DNA of 44,104 nt from an uncultured Planctomycetota bacterium (lineage in GTDB: Bacteria > Planctomycetota > Phycisphaerae > UBA1845 > Fen-1342), in contig CAADGM010000110.1 of the NCBI GenBank assembly GCA_900696535.1, positions 1 to 44,104 of the forward strand. The letters run 5' to 3'. Each line of letters starts with the position of its first letter. The stretch's first letter is position 1. The notes under the pieces were generated by a model, which saw nothing but the letters and a program-made list of their open reading frames with translations, did no database searches and had not been told where the DNA came from. A program made the translations under genes and the position numbers. This document shows, piece by piece, positions 8,126-14,982 of this stretch.

Positions 8126-8329
8126 CCGACAGCTTGCGCTGTGGGCTGGAGTTCGGGTTCCGACAGCTTGCGCTGTCGGCTCGGATTTGGGCTCCGACAG
8201 CTTGCGCTGTCGGCTCGGATTTGGGCTCCGACAGCTTGCGCTGTCGGCTCGGATTTGGGTTCCGACAGCTTGCGCTGTCGGCTCGGATTTGGGCTCCGAC
8301 AGCTTGCGCTGTCGGCTCGGATGTGGGCA
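8126..8329. repeat. Six tandem copies of a 34-bp unit, each with a perfect 8-bp hairpin
   Basis: Unit starts are at 8126, 8160, 8194, 8228, 8262 and 8296, a strict 34-bp period. Each unit is CCGACAGC-TTGC-GCTGTCGG followed by a 14-bp linker beginning CTCGGAT; the first copy is degenerate in the right arm. The period is not a multiple of three, so the array is not coding. It fills most of the 383-bp gap between malQ and the exported GH13 gene; nothing else is evident in that gap. Two related units lie at 23656-23725. Confidence 0.92.
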
Positions 8330-8364
8330 CGCATGCCACCGGCGGGTTTGTGCGCGGTTCGCGG

Positions 8365-10941
8365 CTACTTGGGAGTGGCCGAGTGAAGGACGACGCCGCC
8401 GATCGCCGGGACGGTCACGCGAAGCTGGTGTTCCTCTGCGGCAAGGGTTCGGTCGCGGTCCGATTGGCTTTCGGAGTCGAACACGACGCGCCAGCGTGTG
8501 GGCGCGGTCTTGGGGAGCGGGACGGCAGCCGTGCGGGGGTGCTTGCCGGGGTTGAGCGCGACGATGAGCTGCTCGTCGTCGTTCTTGCGGATGAAGGCCC
8601 ACACGTCGGCCTGGTCGTCGGTGAGGAGCGTGCGGAACTCGCCGGTGCGCAGGGCGGGATGGGCGTTGCGCAGGGCGAAGGCGCGGCGGTAGAAGTCGCG
8701 ATGATCCTTCATGACGAAGTTCTCATCGGGTTTCTCATAGGGCTCGAGGTCGTCCCAGAGCATGGGCTTGCGGCAGGTTGGGTCGTCGGCTCCCCACATC
8801 CCCGCTTCGTCGCCGTAGTAGACCATCGGGGCGCCGACGTAGGTGGCGGCGATGAGCAGGGCGAGGCGGACGCGCTGGTACTCCTCGGGGCCGGGTTTGG
8901 CGTTGTTGTACTTGGGGCCGTTGTCCTGAATGCGGTTTCCGTCGTCGAAGTGGCGATCGGGATTGAGGGCCATCGAGGCGACGCGGTCGGTGTCGTGGCT
9001 GTTCATGAGGTTCTGGAGGACGAGCGTGGCCTCGAGGGGGTAGGCGAGGCGCAGCTCGCGGAAGCCGGCGTCGGCCTCGCTGGCGCTGATCTTGTGCTTG
9101 CGGTCGAAGACCCAGTTGACGACGACCTTGGCGAACTCGTAGTTCATGACGGCGTCGAAGGTGCGGCCGTCGAGCCACTGGTCGGCGCGCTGCCAGATCT
9201 CGCCGGTGATGTAGGCGTCGGGGTTGATGGACTTGACGACCTTGCGCCACTCGACCCAGAAGGCCATGGGGACTTCGTTAGGCACGTCGAGCCGCCAGCC
9301 GTCGATGCCGTCGCTGGGGTCGCCGTCGCCGTCGGGGTCCATCCAGCGGCGTGTGACGGCGAAGATGTGATCTCGGAGGGTGGCGCTGGCCAGGCCGTGC
9401 TCGTCGTCCTTGCGGAACTCGGGCAGGTCGCGCGTGCCGGCCCAGCCGCGGTACTTGAAGGGTTCCCAGGACTCGATGGCGAACCAGTCCGCGTAGGGCG
9501 ACTGCTGGCCGCGCTTCTGCACGTCCAGGAAGGCGGGGTGCTCGATGCCGACGTGGTTGAACACGCCGTCGATGATGACCTTGATGCCGAGGCGGTGGCA
9601 CTCGCGGATCAGCTTGAGGAAGAGCTTGTCGGACTCGGTCCAGGTCCAGGTGTTGGGGTCGAGAAGGTCTTCCTTGGCGGCGGCGGCCTCGTAGTCGCCC
9701 TTTCGGCCGAAGGCGTCGTCGATATGGATGTAGCTGGTGGCGTCGTACTTGTGGAGGCTGGGGGCCTTGAAGACCGGGTTCAGGTAGATGGCGTTGAAGC
9801 CCAGGTCGCGGATGTAGGGCAACTGCTCGAGGATGCCGGCGAGATCGCCGCCGTAGCGACGCTCGTAGACGTACGAGTAGAACCCGCGTCCGTCCTTGGC
9901 TTCCCACGGTTGGGGCGTGAACCAGTCCGCGGTCCAGGGGATGACCTTTGGCGGGTCGTTCGACCTGTCGCCGTTGCGGAAGCGCTCGGGGAAGATCTGG
10001 TACCAGACGGCGTGCTTGGCCCAATCGGGGGTGGTGAAGACGTTGGTCGCAGACACATCCACTCCGTAGGTTCGCGGGCTGGACGCGGTGAGGTCGCCGT
10101 CCTGGAAAACGAAGGCGTACTCTATCGTGCACTCGGCAGGAGGAACATCGGCCGGCAGCGGGGCGGGGACGGTCTGCTCCCACCACTCGAACGGCTCGGC
10201 GACCTTGACGGAGGCCATGGGGAGGCGCAGCGTGGCGGTTGCCTCGTGCTCGACACTTCGTCGGTGCGCGCGACCTGCGGCCTCCACTTTCTCGACGTCA
10301 CGGGCGAGCGTGCGGACGCGGAGCAGCAGCTTGTCGTCGGAGAGCCGCTGGAAGTAGAGCGGACGGGATGGGTTGTGCTCGATGGCGAGGGCTTCGATCT
10401 GGCCGTCGCCGGTCGCGGCGGTGGAGGCGGAGAGATTGGCGGCGGTGCCGAGCCGCAGGAGGGAGTTCTGGCCGCCGTGGTTGTCGGGCACACTCTCCGG
10501 ATTGAGAGGGTCCTGGCGCCATTGATCGCCGCTCACGAGAAACTTGTACTCGTGGCGACCGCCAGGGAAGTCGACGGTCGTTGACCAGCGGCCGTTGCCG
10601 TCTGGGCCGCGCATGGGGTTGCGATGAGCGAGCCAGCCGTTGAACGTGCCGACGAGCGCAACTGAGCGGACGTCCGGGCCGGGCGCGCATATGAAGGTGC
10701 ACCGCCAGAGACCGTCGGGCAGGGCCTCGGCGGTGATCGATGGCGGGAGTGGGCCGGGCGAGGTGTCGTGCCCGATGACGAGGGGCGGCGCGGGGGGCCA
10801 GTCTGATGCTGGCGGCGGCGCACCGTTTGTGGTGCGCGTGCCGCCGGCGGCGGACAGGACGAGCGCGGTGGTCGCGAGGATGGCGAAGCGCCGCGCGCGT
10901 TGCGTGGGCGACGAGAAGAGAGCGGAATTGCTGCGGTTCAT
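8365..10941 (-). CDS. Exported GH13 alpha-amylase family enzyme with N-terminal CBM48 (cyclomaltodextrinase/neopullulanase type)
   Basis: 858 residues from ATG 10941, chosen because it opens a signal peptide (charged start, then residues 19-33 ILATTALVLSAAGG). Residues 85-160 are a CBM48/AMPK-like glycogen-binding module (VALVGTFNGW, GRHEYKFLVSG). A second beta-domain spans about 190-300, and the catalytic barrel 310-780: IYLNPVFKAPS, DGVFNHVG (458-465), nucleophile D552 in DGWRLDVPNE, acid E581 in YITGEIW and D650 in NSHDTDRV. GH13 enzymes of this layout cleave maltodextrins, cyclodextrins or pullulan. A small beta-domain closes the protein. It likely works outside the cytoplasm, feeding oligosaccharides to the divergent ABC importer. 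Confidence 0.92.
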   Translation of the reverse strand: MNRSNSALFSSPTQRARRFAILATTALVLSAAGGTRTTNGAPPPASDWPPAPPLVIGHDTSPGPLPPSITAEALPDGLWRCTFICAPGPDVRSVALVGTFNGWLAHRNPMRGPDGNGRWSTTVDFPGGRHEYKFLVSGDQWRQDPLNPESVPDNHGGQNSLLRLGTAANLSASTAATGDGQIEALAIEHNPSRPLYFQRLSDDKLLLRVRTLARDVEKVEAAGRAHRRSVEHEATATLRLPMASVKVAEPFEWWEQTVPAPLPADVPPAECTIEYAFVFQDGDLTASSPRTYGVDVSATNVFTTPDWAKHAVWYQIFPERFRNGDRSNDPPKVIPWTADWFTPQPWEAKDGRGFYSYVYERRYGGDLAGILEQLPYIRDLGFNAIYLNPVFKAPSLHKYDATSYIHIDDAFGRKGDYEAAAAKEDLLDPNTWTWTESDKLFLKLIRECHRLGIKVIIDGVFNHVGIEHPAFLDVQKRGQQSPYADWFAIESWEPFKYRGWAGTRDLPEFRKDDEHGLASATLRDHIFAVTRRWMDPDGDGDPSDGIDGWRLDVPNEVPMAFWVEWRKVVKSINPDAYITGEIWQRADQWLDGRTFDAVMNYEFAKVVVNWVFDRKHKISASEADAGFRELRLAYPLEATLVLQNLMNSHDTDRVASMALNPDRHFDDGNRIQDNGPKYNNAKPGPEEYQRVRLALLIAATYVGAPMVYYGDEAGMWGADDPTCRKPMLWDDLEPYEKPDENFVMKDHRDFYRRAFALRNAHPALRTGEFRTLLTDDQADVWAFIRKNDDEQLIVALNPGKHPRTAAVPLPKTAPTRWRVVFDSESQSDRDRTLAAEEHQLRVTVPAIGGVVLHSATPK

Positions 10942-11023
10942 GCGGGCGATTATAGTGCAGAGCGCGGGGGCGAGAGGCCGCGGTGTGATTCTGTAACACG
11001 GCGTCAGTTCAGCACGCGCTCCC

Positions 11024-13399
11024 GTGCGAGTCTTCCTCGAAAAGGTCGGTGTCGTCGTCCGCGGTGCCCTGGTACTGGCCACGGTGGCGCTGGTGCTGTT
11101 TTCGGTGTGGCGCGTGGCGACGCGCCCGTGGCGGGCCAAGCCGCCGATCCCTGGTCAGCAGGAGATCGTGCTGATTCACTGGGGGGATGACACCGAGAAT
11201 CGTATCGTGCAGCGCATCGTGGATGCCTTTCACGCGGCGCAGCCGGAGATTCGCGTACGGCGCGTCTGCCCGGGCAACGCACCGGACGTGACGCGGAAGA
11301 TCCAGACGATGATCGCGGCGGGAGCGCCGCCGGACGTGTTCTATCTCGGTTACGAGCAGGTGGCGCCGTGGGGGGCGAAGGGGCTGCTGGAGCCGCTGGA
11401 GCCGTACATCGAGCGGGACCAGTTGGCGGGTGTGCCGGGTGCGCTGTCGCTTTCGGACTTCTACGAGAACGTCATCAACTGCTTCCGCTTCGACGCGGAG
11501 GATGAGGTGCTGGGGCGCGGGCCACTGCTGGGGATCGCGAAGGACTTCTCGACGGTCGGCTTCTACTACAACCGCACGCTGTTTCGCCAGGCGGGGCTGG
11601 ATGACCCGCCCGCGAGCGGCTGGACCTGGGACGAGTTCCTTCACGCCTGCCGAGAGATCGGGAAGCTGCCGAACTGCTTCGGGGCCGAGTTCGTGACGTG
11701 GGAGGCCATGATCCAGCTCATGGTCTGGACGGAGGGAGCGGTCCTGTCCGATGACGGATTCAGGACGTTTGACCTGACGGCGCCGGGCGTGGTGGCGGCG
11801 CTCGAGAAACTGCGCGGCTGGTTTGATGAAGGCCGCACGCTGATGAGCGCCAAGACGCAGCTCGAGACGAGCAGCGATCCGTTCTTGCGGGGCAACGTCG
11901 GGCTTGCCGGGCCGTACGGGCGATGGAAGGTGCCGGTCTATCGCGAGATCAAGGACTTCGACTGGGACTTCGCGCCGCTGCCGCACGCCGCGGGCAAGCC
12001 GCCGGCCAACGCGATCTTCACGACAGCGTGGGCGATGTCGAGCCAGGGGGACAAGAAGGAAGCGGCTTGGACATTCATCCGCTTCGTCAGCGGCGAGGTC
12101 GGACAGACTCTGATCAGCCAGACCGGGCTGGCGATCCCGACGATGATCCGGGTGGCGGAGAGTTCGGCCTTCAAGGGGCCGGAGAAGCCGGAGAACGACG
12201 ACGTCTATCTGGCGGCGGTGGAGCACGCGCGGCCGATCGGCTGGCCAGCGGATCAGCGGATGCTGCACCAGCTTCGAGTGCGCATGGAGGAGGTGTTCAA
12301 GATCGGCTCGCGGAGCGTGCAGGACGGGCTGGCGCAGGTGCAACGCGAGTGGGAGGATTTTCGGCGGCGCGACATGCTGCGTGAGGACTACGCGCCGATG
12401 CCCTGGCGGCCGATCACGTACTGGATCGCGGGGGTGGTGGCGATCGTGTCGGGGGTGATCGCCGTGCGGTGGTGGCGCGGGCGACCGGGACGGATGGCGG
12501 CGCGGGAGGAGGTGGCGGGGCTGCTGATGGTGAGCCCGTGGCTGATCGGGTTCGTCCTGCTGACGGCGTTTCCGGTGGTGCTGTCGCTGCTGCTGAGCGT
12601 ATCGCGGTGGAGCGGGCTGGTTCCGCTGGGGCGGGCCGAGTTCGTGGGCTGGGACAACTTCGTGCAGCTCTTCTACGACGACACGTTCATGCGGTCGCTG
12701 CGCGTGACGGCCCTGTACGCGCTGCTGGCGGTGCCGATCGGGCAGCTCGCGGCGCTGGGGGCGGCGATCCTGATGAACCACGAGGTTCGCGGGGTGCACC
12801 TCCATCGGGCGGCGTGGTACCTGCCGGGGGTGCTGGCGGGCGTGGCGATGGCGCTGCTGTGGGCGCGGGTGTTCAACCACGAGCATGGGCTGCTGAACAC
12901 GCTGTTGGAGCCGCTGGCCAGGGGGATGGGCACGATGCCGCCGAGGTGGTTTGAGCGGGACGCGGACACGTGGGCGGTGCCGGCGTTCGTGATCATGAGT
13001 CTGTGGAACATCGGGGGGACGATGATGATCTACCTGGCGGGGCTGAAGGGGATTCCGCAGGAGCTGTACGAGGCGGCGCACATTGACGGGGCGGCGGCGT
13101 GGCGGCGGTTCGTGAACGTGACGCTGCCGATGCTCAGCCCGGTGATCTTCTTCAACGTGATCATCGCGATCATCGCGTCGTTCCAGATCTTCACACAGGC
13201 GTACGTGATTACGGGCGGTGGGCCGGGCGACGCGACGCGGTTCTACGTGGTTTACCTGTACAACCAGGCATTCGACCTGCACGAGATGGGGTATGCATCG
13301 GCGCTGGCGTGGCTGCTCCTGGTGATCGTGCTGGTGCTGACGCTGGCGGTGATGCGCGGGAGCCGGCGGTTCGTGTATTACGAGGGGTTGAGGGGGTGA
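11024..13399 (+). CDS. Fused sugar ABC transporter: membrane-anchored solute-binding protein plus MalF-type permease
   Basis: A 791-residue natural fusion starting at GTG 11024. An N-terminal anchor (about 14-32) is followed by a family 1 extracellular solute-binding domain (about 45-440; IVLIHWGDDTENRIVQRIVD, GAPPDVFYLGYEQVAPWG, GFYYNRTLFRQAGLDDPP). A second TM (about 463-482) returns to the cytoplasm, and a MalF/UgpA-type permease follows (490-785) with the EAA loop ELYEAAHIDGAAAWRRFVNV. The topology is consistent, since the two helices leave the binding domain outside. Homologues are normally two polypeptides. The partner permease is at 14008; no MalK-type ATPase is in the window. The substrate is inferred to be malto-oligosaccharides from the neighbouring GH13 and malQ genes. 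No strong SD is seen. Confidence 0.92.
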   Translation: MRVFLEKVGVVVRGALVLATVALVLFSVWRVATRPWRAKPPIPGQQEIVLIHWGDDTENRIVQRIVDAFHAAQPEIRVRRVCPGNAPDVTRKIQTMIAAGAPPDVFYLGYEQVAPWGAKGLLEPLEPYIERDQLAGVPGALSLSDFYENVINCFRFDAEDEVLGRGPLLGIAKDFSTVGFYYNRTLFRQAGLDDPPASGWTWDEFLHACREIGKLPNCFGAEFVTWEAMIQLMVWTEGAVLSDDGFRTFDLTAPGVVAALEKLRGWFDEGRTLMSAKTQLETSSDPFLRGNVGLAGPYGRWKVPVYREIKDFDWDFAPLPHAAGKPPANAIFTTAWAMSSQGDKKEAAWTFIRFVSGEVGQTLISQTGLAIPTMIRVAESSAFKGPEKPENDDVYLAAVEHARPIGWPADQRMLHQLRVRMEEVFKIGSRSVQDGLAQVQREWEDFRRRDMLREDYAPMPWRPITYWIAGVVAIVSGVIAVRWWRGRPGRMAAREEVAGLLMVSPWLIGFVLLTAFPVVLSLLLSVSRWSGLVPLGRAEFVGWDNFVQLFYDDTFMRSLRVTALYALLAVPIGQLAALGAAILMNHEVRGVHLHRAAWYLPGVLAGVAMALLWARVFNHEHGLLNTLLEPLARGMGTMPPRWFERDADTWAVPAFVIMSLWNIGGTMMIYLAGLKGIPQELYEAAHIDGAAAWRRFVNVTLPMLSPVIFFNVIIAIIASFQIFTQAYVITGGGPGDATRFYVVYLYNQAFDLHEMGYASALAWLLLVIVLVLTLAVMRGSRRFVYYEGLRG

Positions 13400-13407
13400 G
13401 GGGGCGA

Positions 13408-13439
13408 GGAGTCAAGGAGTCGAGAAGTTGAGCAGTTGA
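13408..13439 (+). repeat. Left 8-bp repeat array (4 units)
   Basis: The units GGAGTCAA, GGAGTCGA, GAAGTTGA and GCAGTTGA follow each other without gaps, starting 8 nt after the stop of the fused transporter gene. Confidence 0.85.
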
Positions 13440-13461
13440 ACACGAGAGGGAGAATCAGCCG

Positions 13462-13848
13462 ATGCTACGAACTTACCGCGACCTTGTCGCGTGGCAGAAG
13501 TCGTTCGATCCATGCACGACGGTGTACGGCCTGACGCCCGGGTTTCCGCCTGAAGAGCGCTTTGGCCTGACTGCACAGATTCGGCGGTCAGCAGTGTCAG
13601 TCCGCTCGAACATCGCCGAGGGGTATGGTCGGGGCATGACCCGGGATTACGTTCGCTTCCTCAGGACCGCGAAGGGCTCGCTGTGCGAGCTCGAGACGCA
13701 GATCTTGCTCGCCAAGGCGCTGGGCTTCATCGCACAGGCGGCCGGTACGCCCCTGCTGGATCGGATCCGCGGGGTCAGCAGGATTCTTGCGGCGCTGGTC
13801 GCGTCACTTGAGCGGAAGGCAGAGCTACCGGAGGTGACCCGAGCGTGA
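13462..13848 (+). CDS. Four-helix-bundle protein (S23/IVP, TIGR02436 family)
   Basis: A 128-residue protein with the family hallmarks: YRDLVAWQKSFD at the N-terminus, RRSAVSVRSNIAEGYGR in helix 2, and DYVRFLRTAKGSLCELETQI in helix 3. The family is known from intervening sequences in 23S rRNA genes and from dispersed genomic copies; related bundle proteins (Avd) help diversity-generating retroelements. No reverse transcriptase or template repeat is nearby. It sits alone between malF-like and malG-like genes, within inverted 8-bp arrays, and has no expected role in sugar transport. ATG 13462 follows GGGAG nine bases upstream. Confidence 0.93.
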   Translation: MLRTYRDLVAWQKSFDPCTTVYGLTPGFPPEERFGLTAQIRRSAVSVRSNIAEGYGRGMTRDYVRFLRTAKGSLCELETQILLAKALGFIAQAAGTPLLDRIRGVSRILAALVASLERKAELPEVTRA

Positions 13849-13941
13849 ACCCGCTGGCTGAACCCCGTCGACTGCGGCAAAGCCGGGAGCCCGTGAATCC
13901 GCTCAGCGAAACCGCGCGGATTCTGTGCCTCAACCGCATCA

Positions 13942-13997
13942 CTCCTCGACTCCCCAGCTCCTCGACTCCTCAACTCCTTAACTCCTCGACTCCCAGC
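13942..13997 (-). repeat. Right 8-bp repeat array (7 units), inverted relative to the left array
   Basis: The units CTCCTCGA, CTCCCCAG, CTCCTCGA, CTCCTCAA, CTCCTTAA, CTCCTCGA and CTCCCAGC run to 10 nt before the MalG-type permease start. They are complementary in type to the left array. Confidence 0.85.
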
Positions 13998-14007
13998 GGG
14001 CCACACA

Positions 14008-14868
14008 ATGCGGACGCGTAAGCTGCTCATCCACCTTCTTCTCCTGGCCGGCAGCGTCATCATGCTGTTCCCGCTGTGGTGGATGTTCGTCATCAGCCTG
14101 TCGACGCCGGGGGAGGCGAGCGCGGCAGCGGCGGGGACGGAGGCGCTCCAGGTCATTCCGCGGACGCTGGAGTGGGGCAATTACGCCGAGGCGCTGTCGC
14201 GGATGGGCAGCGGGGCGCGCTGGCAGGGTTTTCTCGACGCACTGGCCAACACGGTGGTAATCACGGCCCTGAGCGTGCTGGGCCAACTCTTCTCGTGCAG
14301 CCTGGTGGGCTACGCGTTCGCGCGGCTGCGGTTCCGCGGACGGACGGGGCTGTTCGTCCTGATGCTCTCGACGATGATGCTGCCGGCGCAGGTGACGATG
14401 GTGCCGACGTTCATCCTGTTCCGCTGGTTCGGATGGATCGACACGATGCTGCCGCTGGTCGTGCCGGCGCTGTTCGGGACGGCGTTCTACATCTTCATGT
14501 TCCGGCAGTTCTTCTCGCAGATTCCCGAGGCGCTGGTGGAAGCCGCGCGGATCGACGGCTGCGGGTACTTCACGATCTGGTGGCGGATCATGCTGCCGCT
14601 GTGCCGGCCAGTGATCGCGATCACGGCGGTGTTCACGTTCATCTTCGCGTGGAACGACTTCCTGGGGCCGCTGATCTACCTGCAAAGCGAGGACCAGATG
14701 ACGCTGGCCATCGCGCTGAACGCGTTCAAGAACCAGTACGGCGACTTCCGCGACATGCACCTGCTGATGGCGGCGAGCATCGTGACGATGGTGCCGTGCA
14801 TCGTCCTGTTCTTCGTCGCCCAGAAGCAGCTCGTGGGCGGTCTCCAGTTGGGGGCGGTGAAGGGGTAA
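14008..14868 (+). CDS. Carbohydrate ABC transporter permease, MalG/UgpE type
   Basis: A 286-residue inner-membrane permease with an N-terminal TM helix (LLIHLLLLAGSVIMLFPLWW) and five further predicted helices. The EAA loop EALVEAARIDGCGYFTIWWR contacts the cytoplasmic ATPase, and the family-typical FAWNDFLGPLIYL is present. It forms the heterodimer with the permease half of the fusion at 11024-13399. It would normally directly follow that gene, but 608 bp containing the IVP gene and repeats now separate them. Confidence 0.95.
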   Translation: MRTRKLLIHLLLLAGSVIMLFPLWWMFVISLSTPGEASAAAAGTEALQVIPRTLEWGNYAEALSRMGSGARWQGFLDALANTVVITALSVLGQLFSCSLVGYAFARLRFRGRTGLFVLMLSTMMLPAQVTMVPTFILFRWFGWIDTMLPLVVPALFGTAFYIFMFRQFFSQIPEALVEAARIDGCGYFTIWWRIMLPLCRPVIAITAVFTFIFAWNDFLGPLIYLQSEDQMTLAIALNAFKNQYGDFRDMHLLMAASIVTMVPCIVLFFVAQKQLVGGLQLGAVKG

Positions 14869-14982
14869 TGGCGAATAGCGAAGCGCGAAACGCGCGGGGT
14901 GACTGGCGGGCTGCCGTTTGATCGACGGCGAGACCGACTACGACGCGGTCCCCGCGGTGCTCCGCGACTGCTCAGCGCGGCG

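Larger units (their letters stand above)
13408..13997. mobile_element. Putative IVP element: four-helix-bundle gene bounded by inverted arrays of an 8-bp repeat
   Basis: The segment between the two permease genes contains a single gene (13462-13848) bordered by repeats in opposite orientation. The left array is four units of the type GGAGTCRA (13408-13439). The right array is seven units of the complementary type CTCCTCGA (13942-13997). The pairing suggests an insertion that could fold into one long stem, like the intervening sequences that carry S23/IVP genes in 23S rRNA. Mobility is inferred from the structure; no transposase is present. Confidence 0.5.

Noticed and set aside
8126..8329. 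CRISPR array
   Set aside because: Units are contiguous with no unique spacers, each unit is itself hairpin plus short linker, and no cas gene is nearby.
7891..10584. Very long open frame on the plus strand opposite malQ and the exported GH13 gene
   Set aside because: It is antisense to two genes with clear catalytic motifs; its translation is low-complexity (V/G/D/A-rich) with no recognisable domain, as expected for frames opposite high-GC genes.
13462..13848. Avd-like accessory protein of a diversity-generating retroelement
   Set aside because: The fold family fits, but no reverse transcriptase, template repeat or variable-repeat target is visible in the window.
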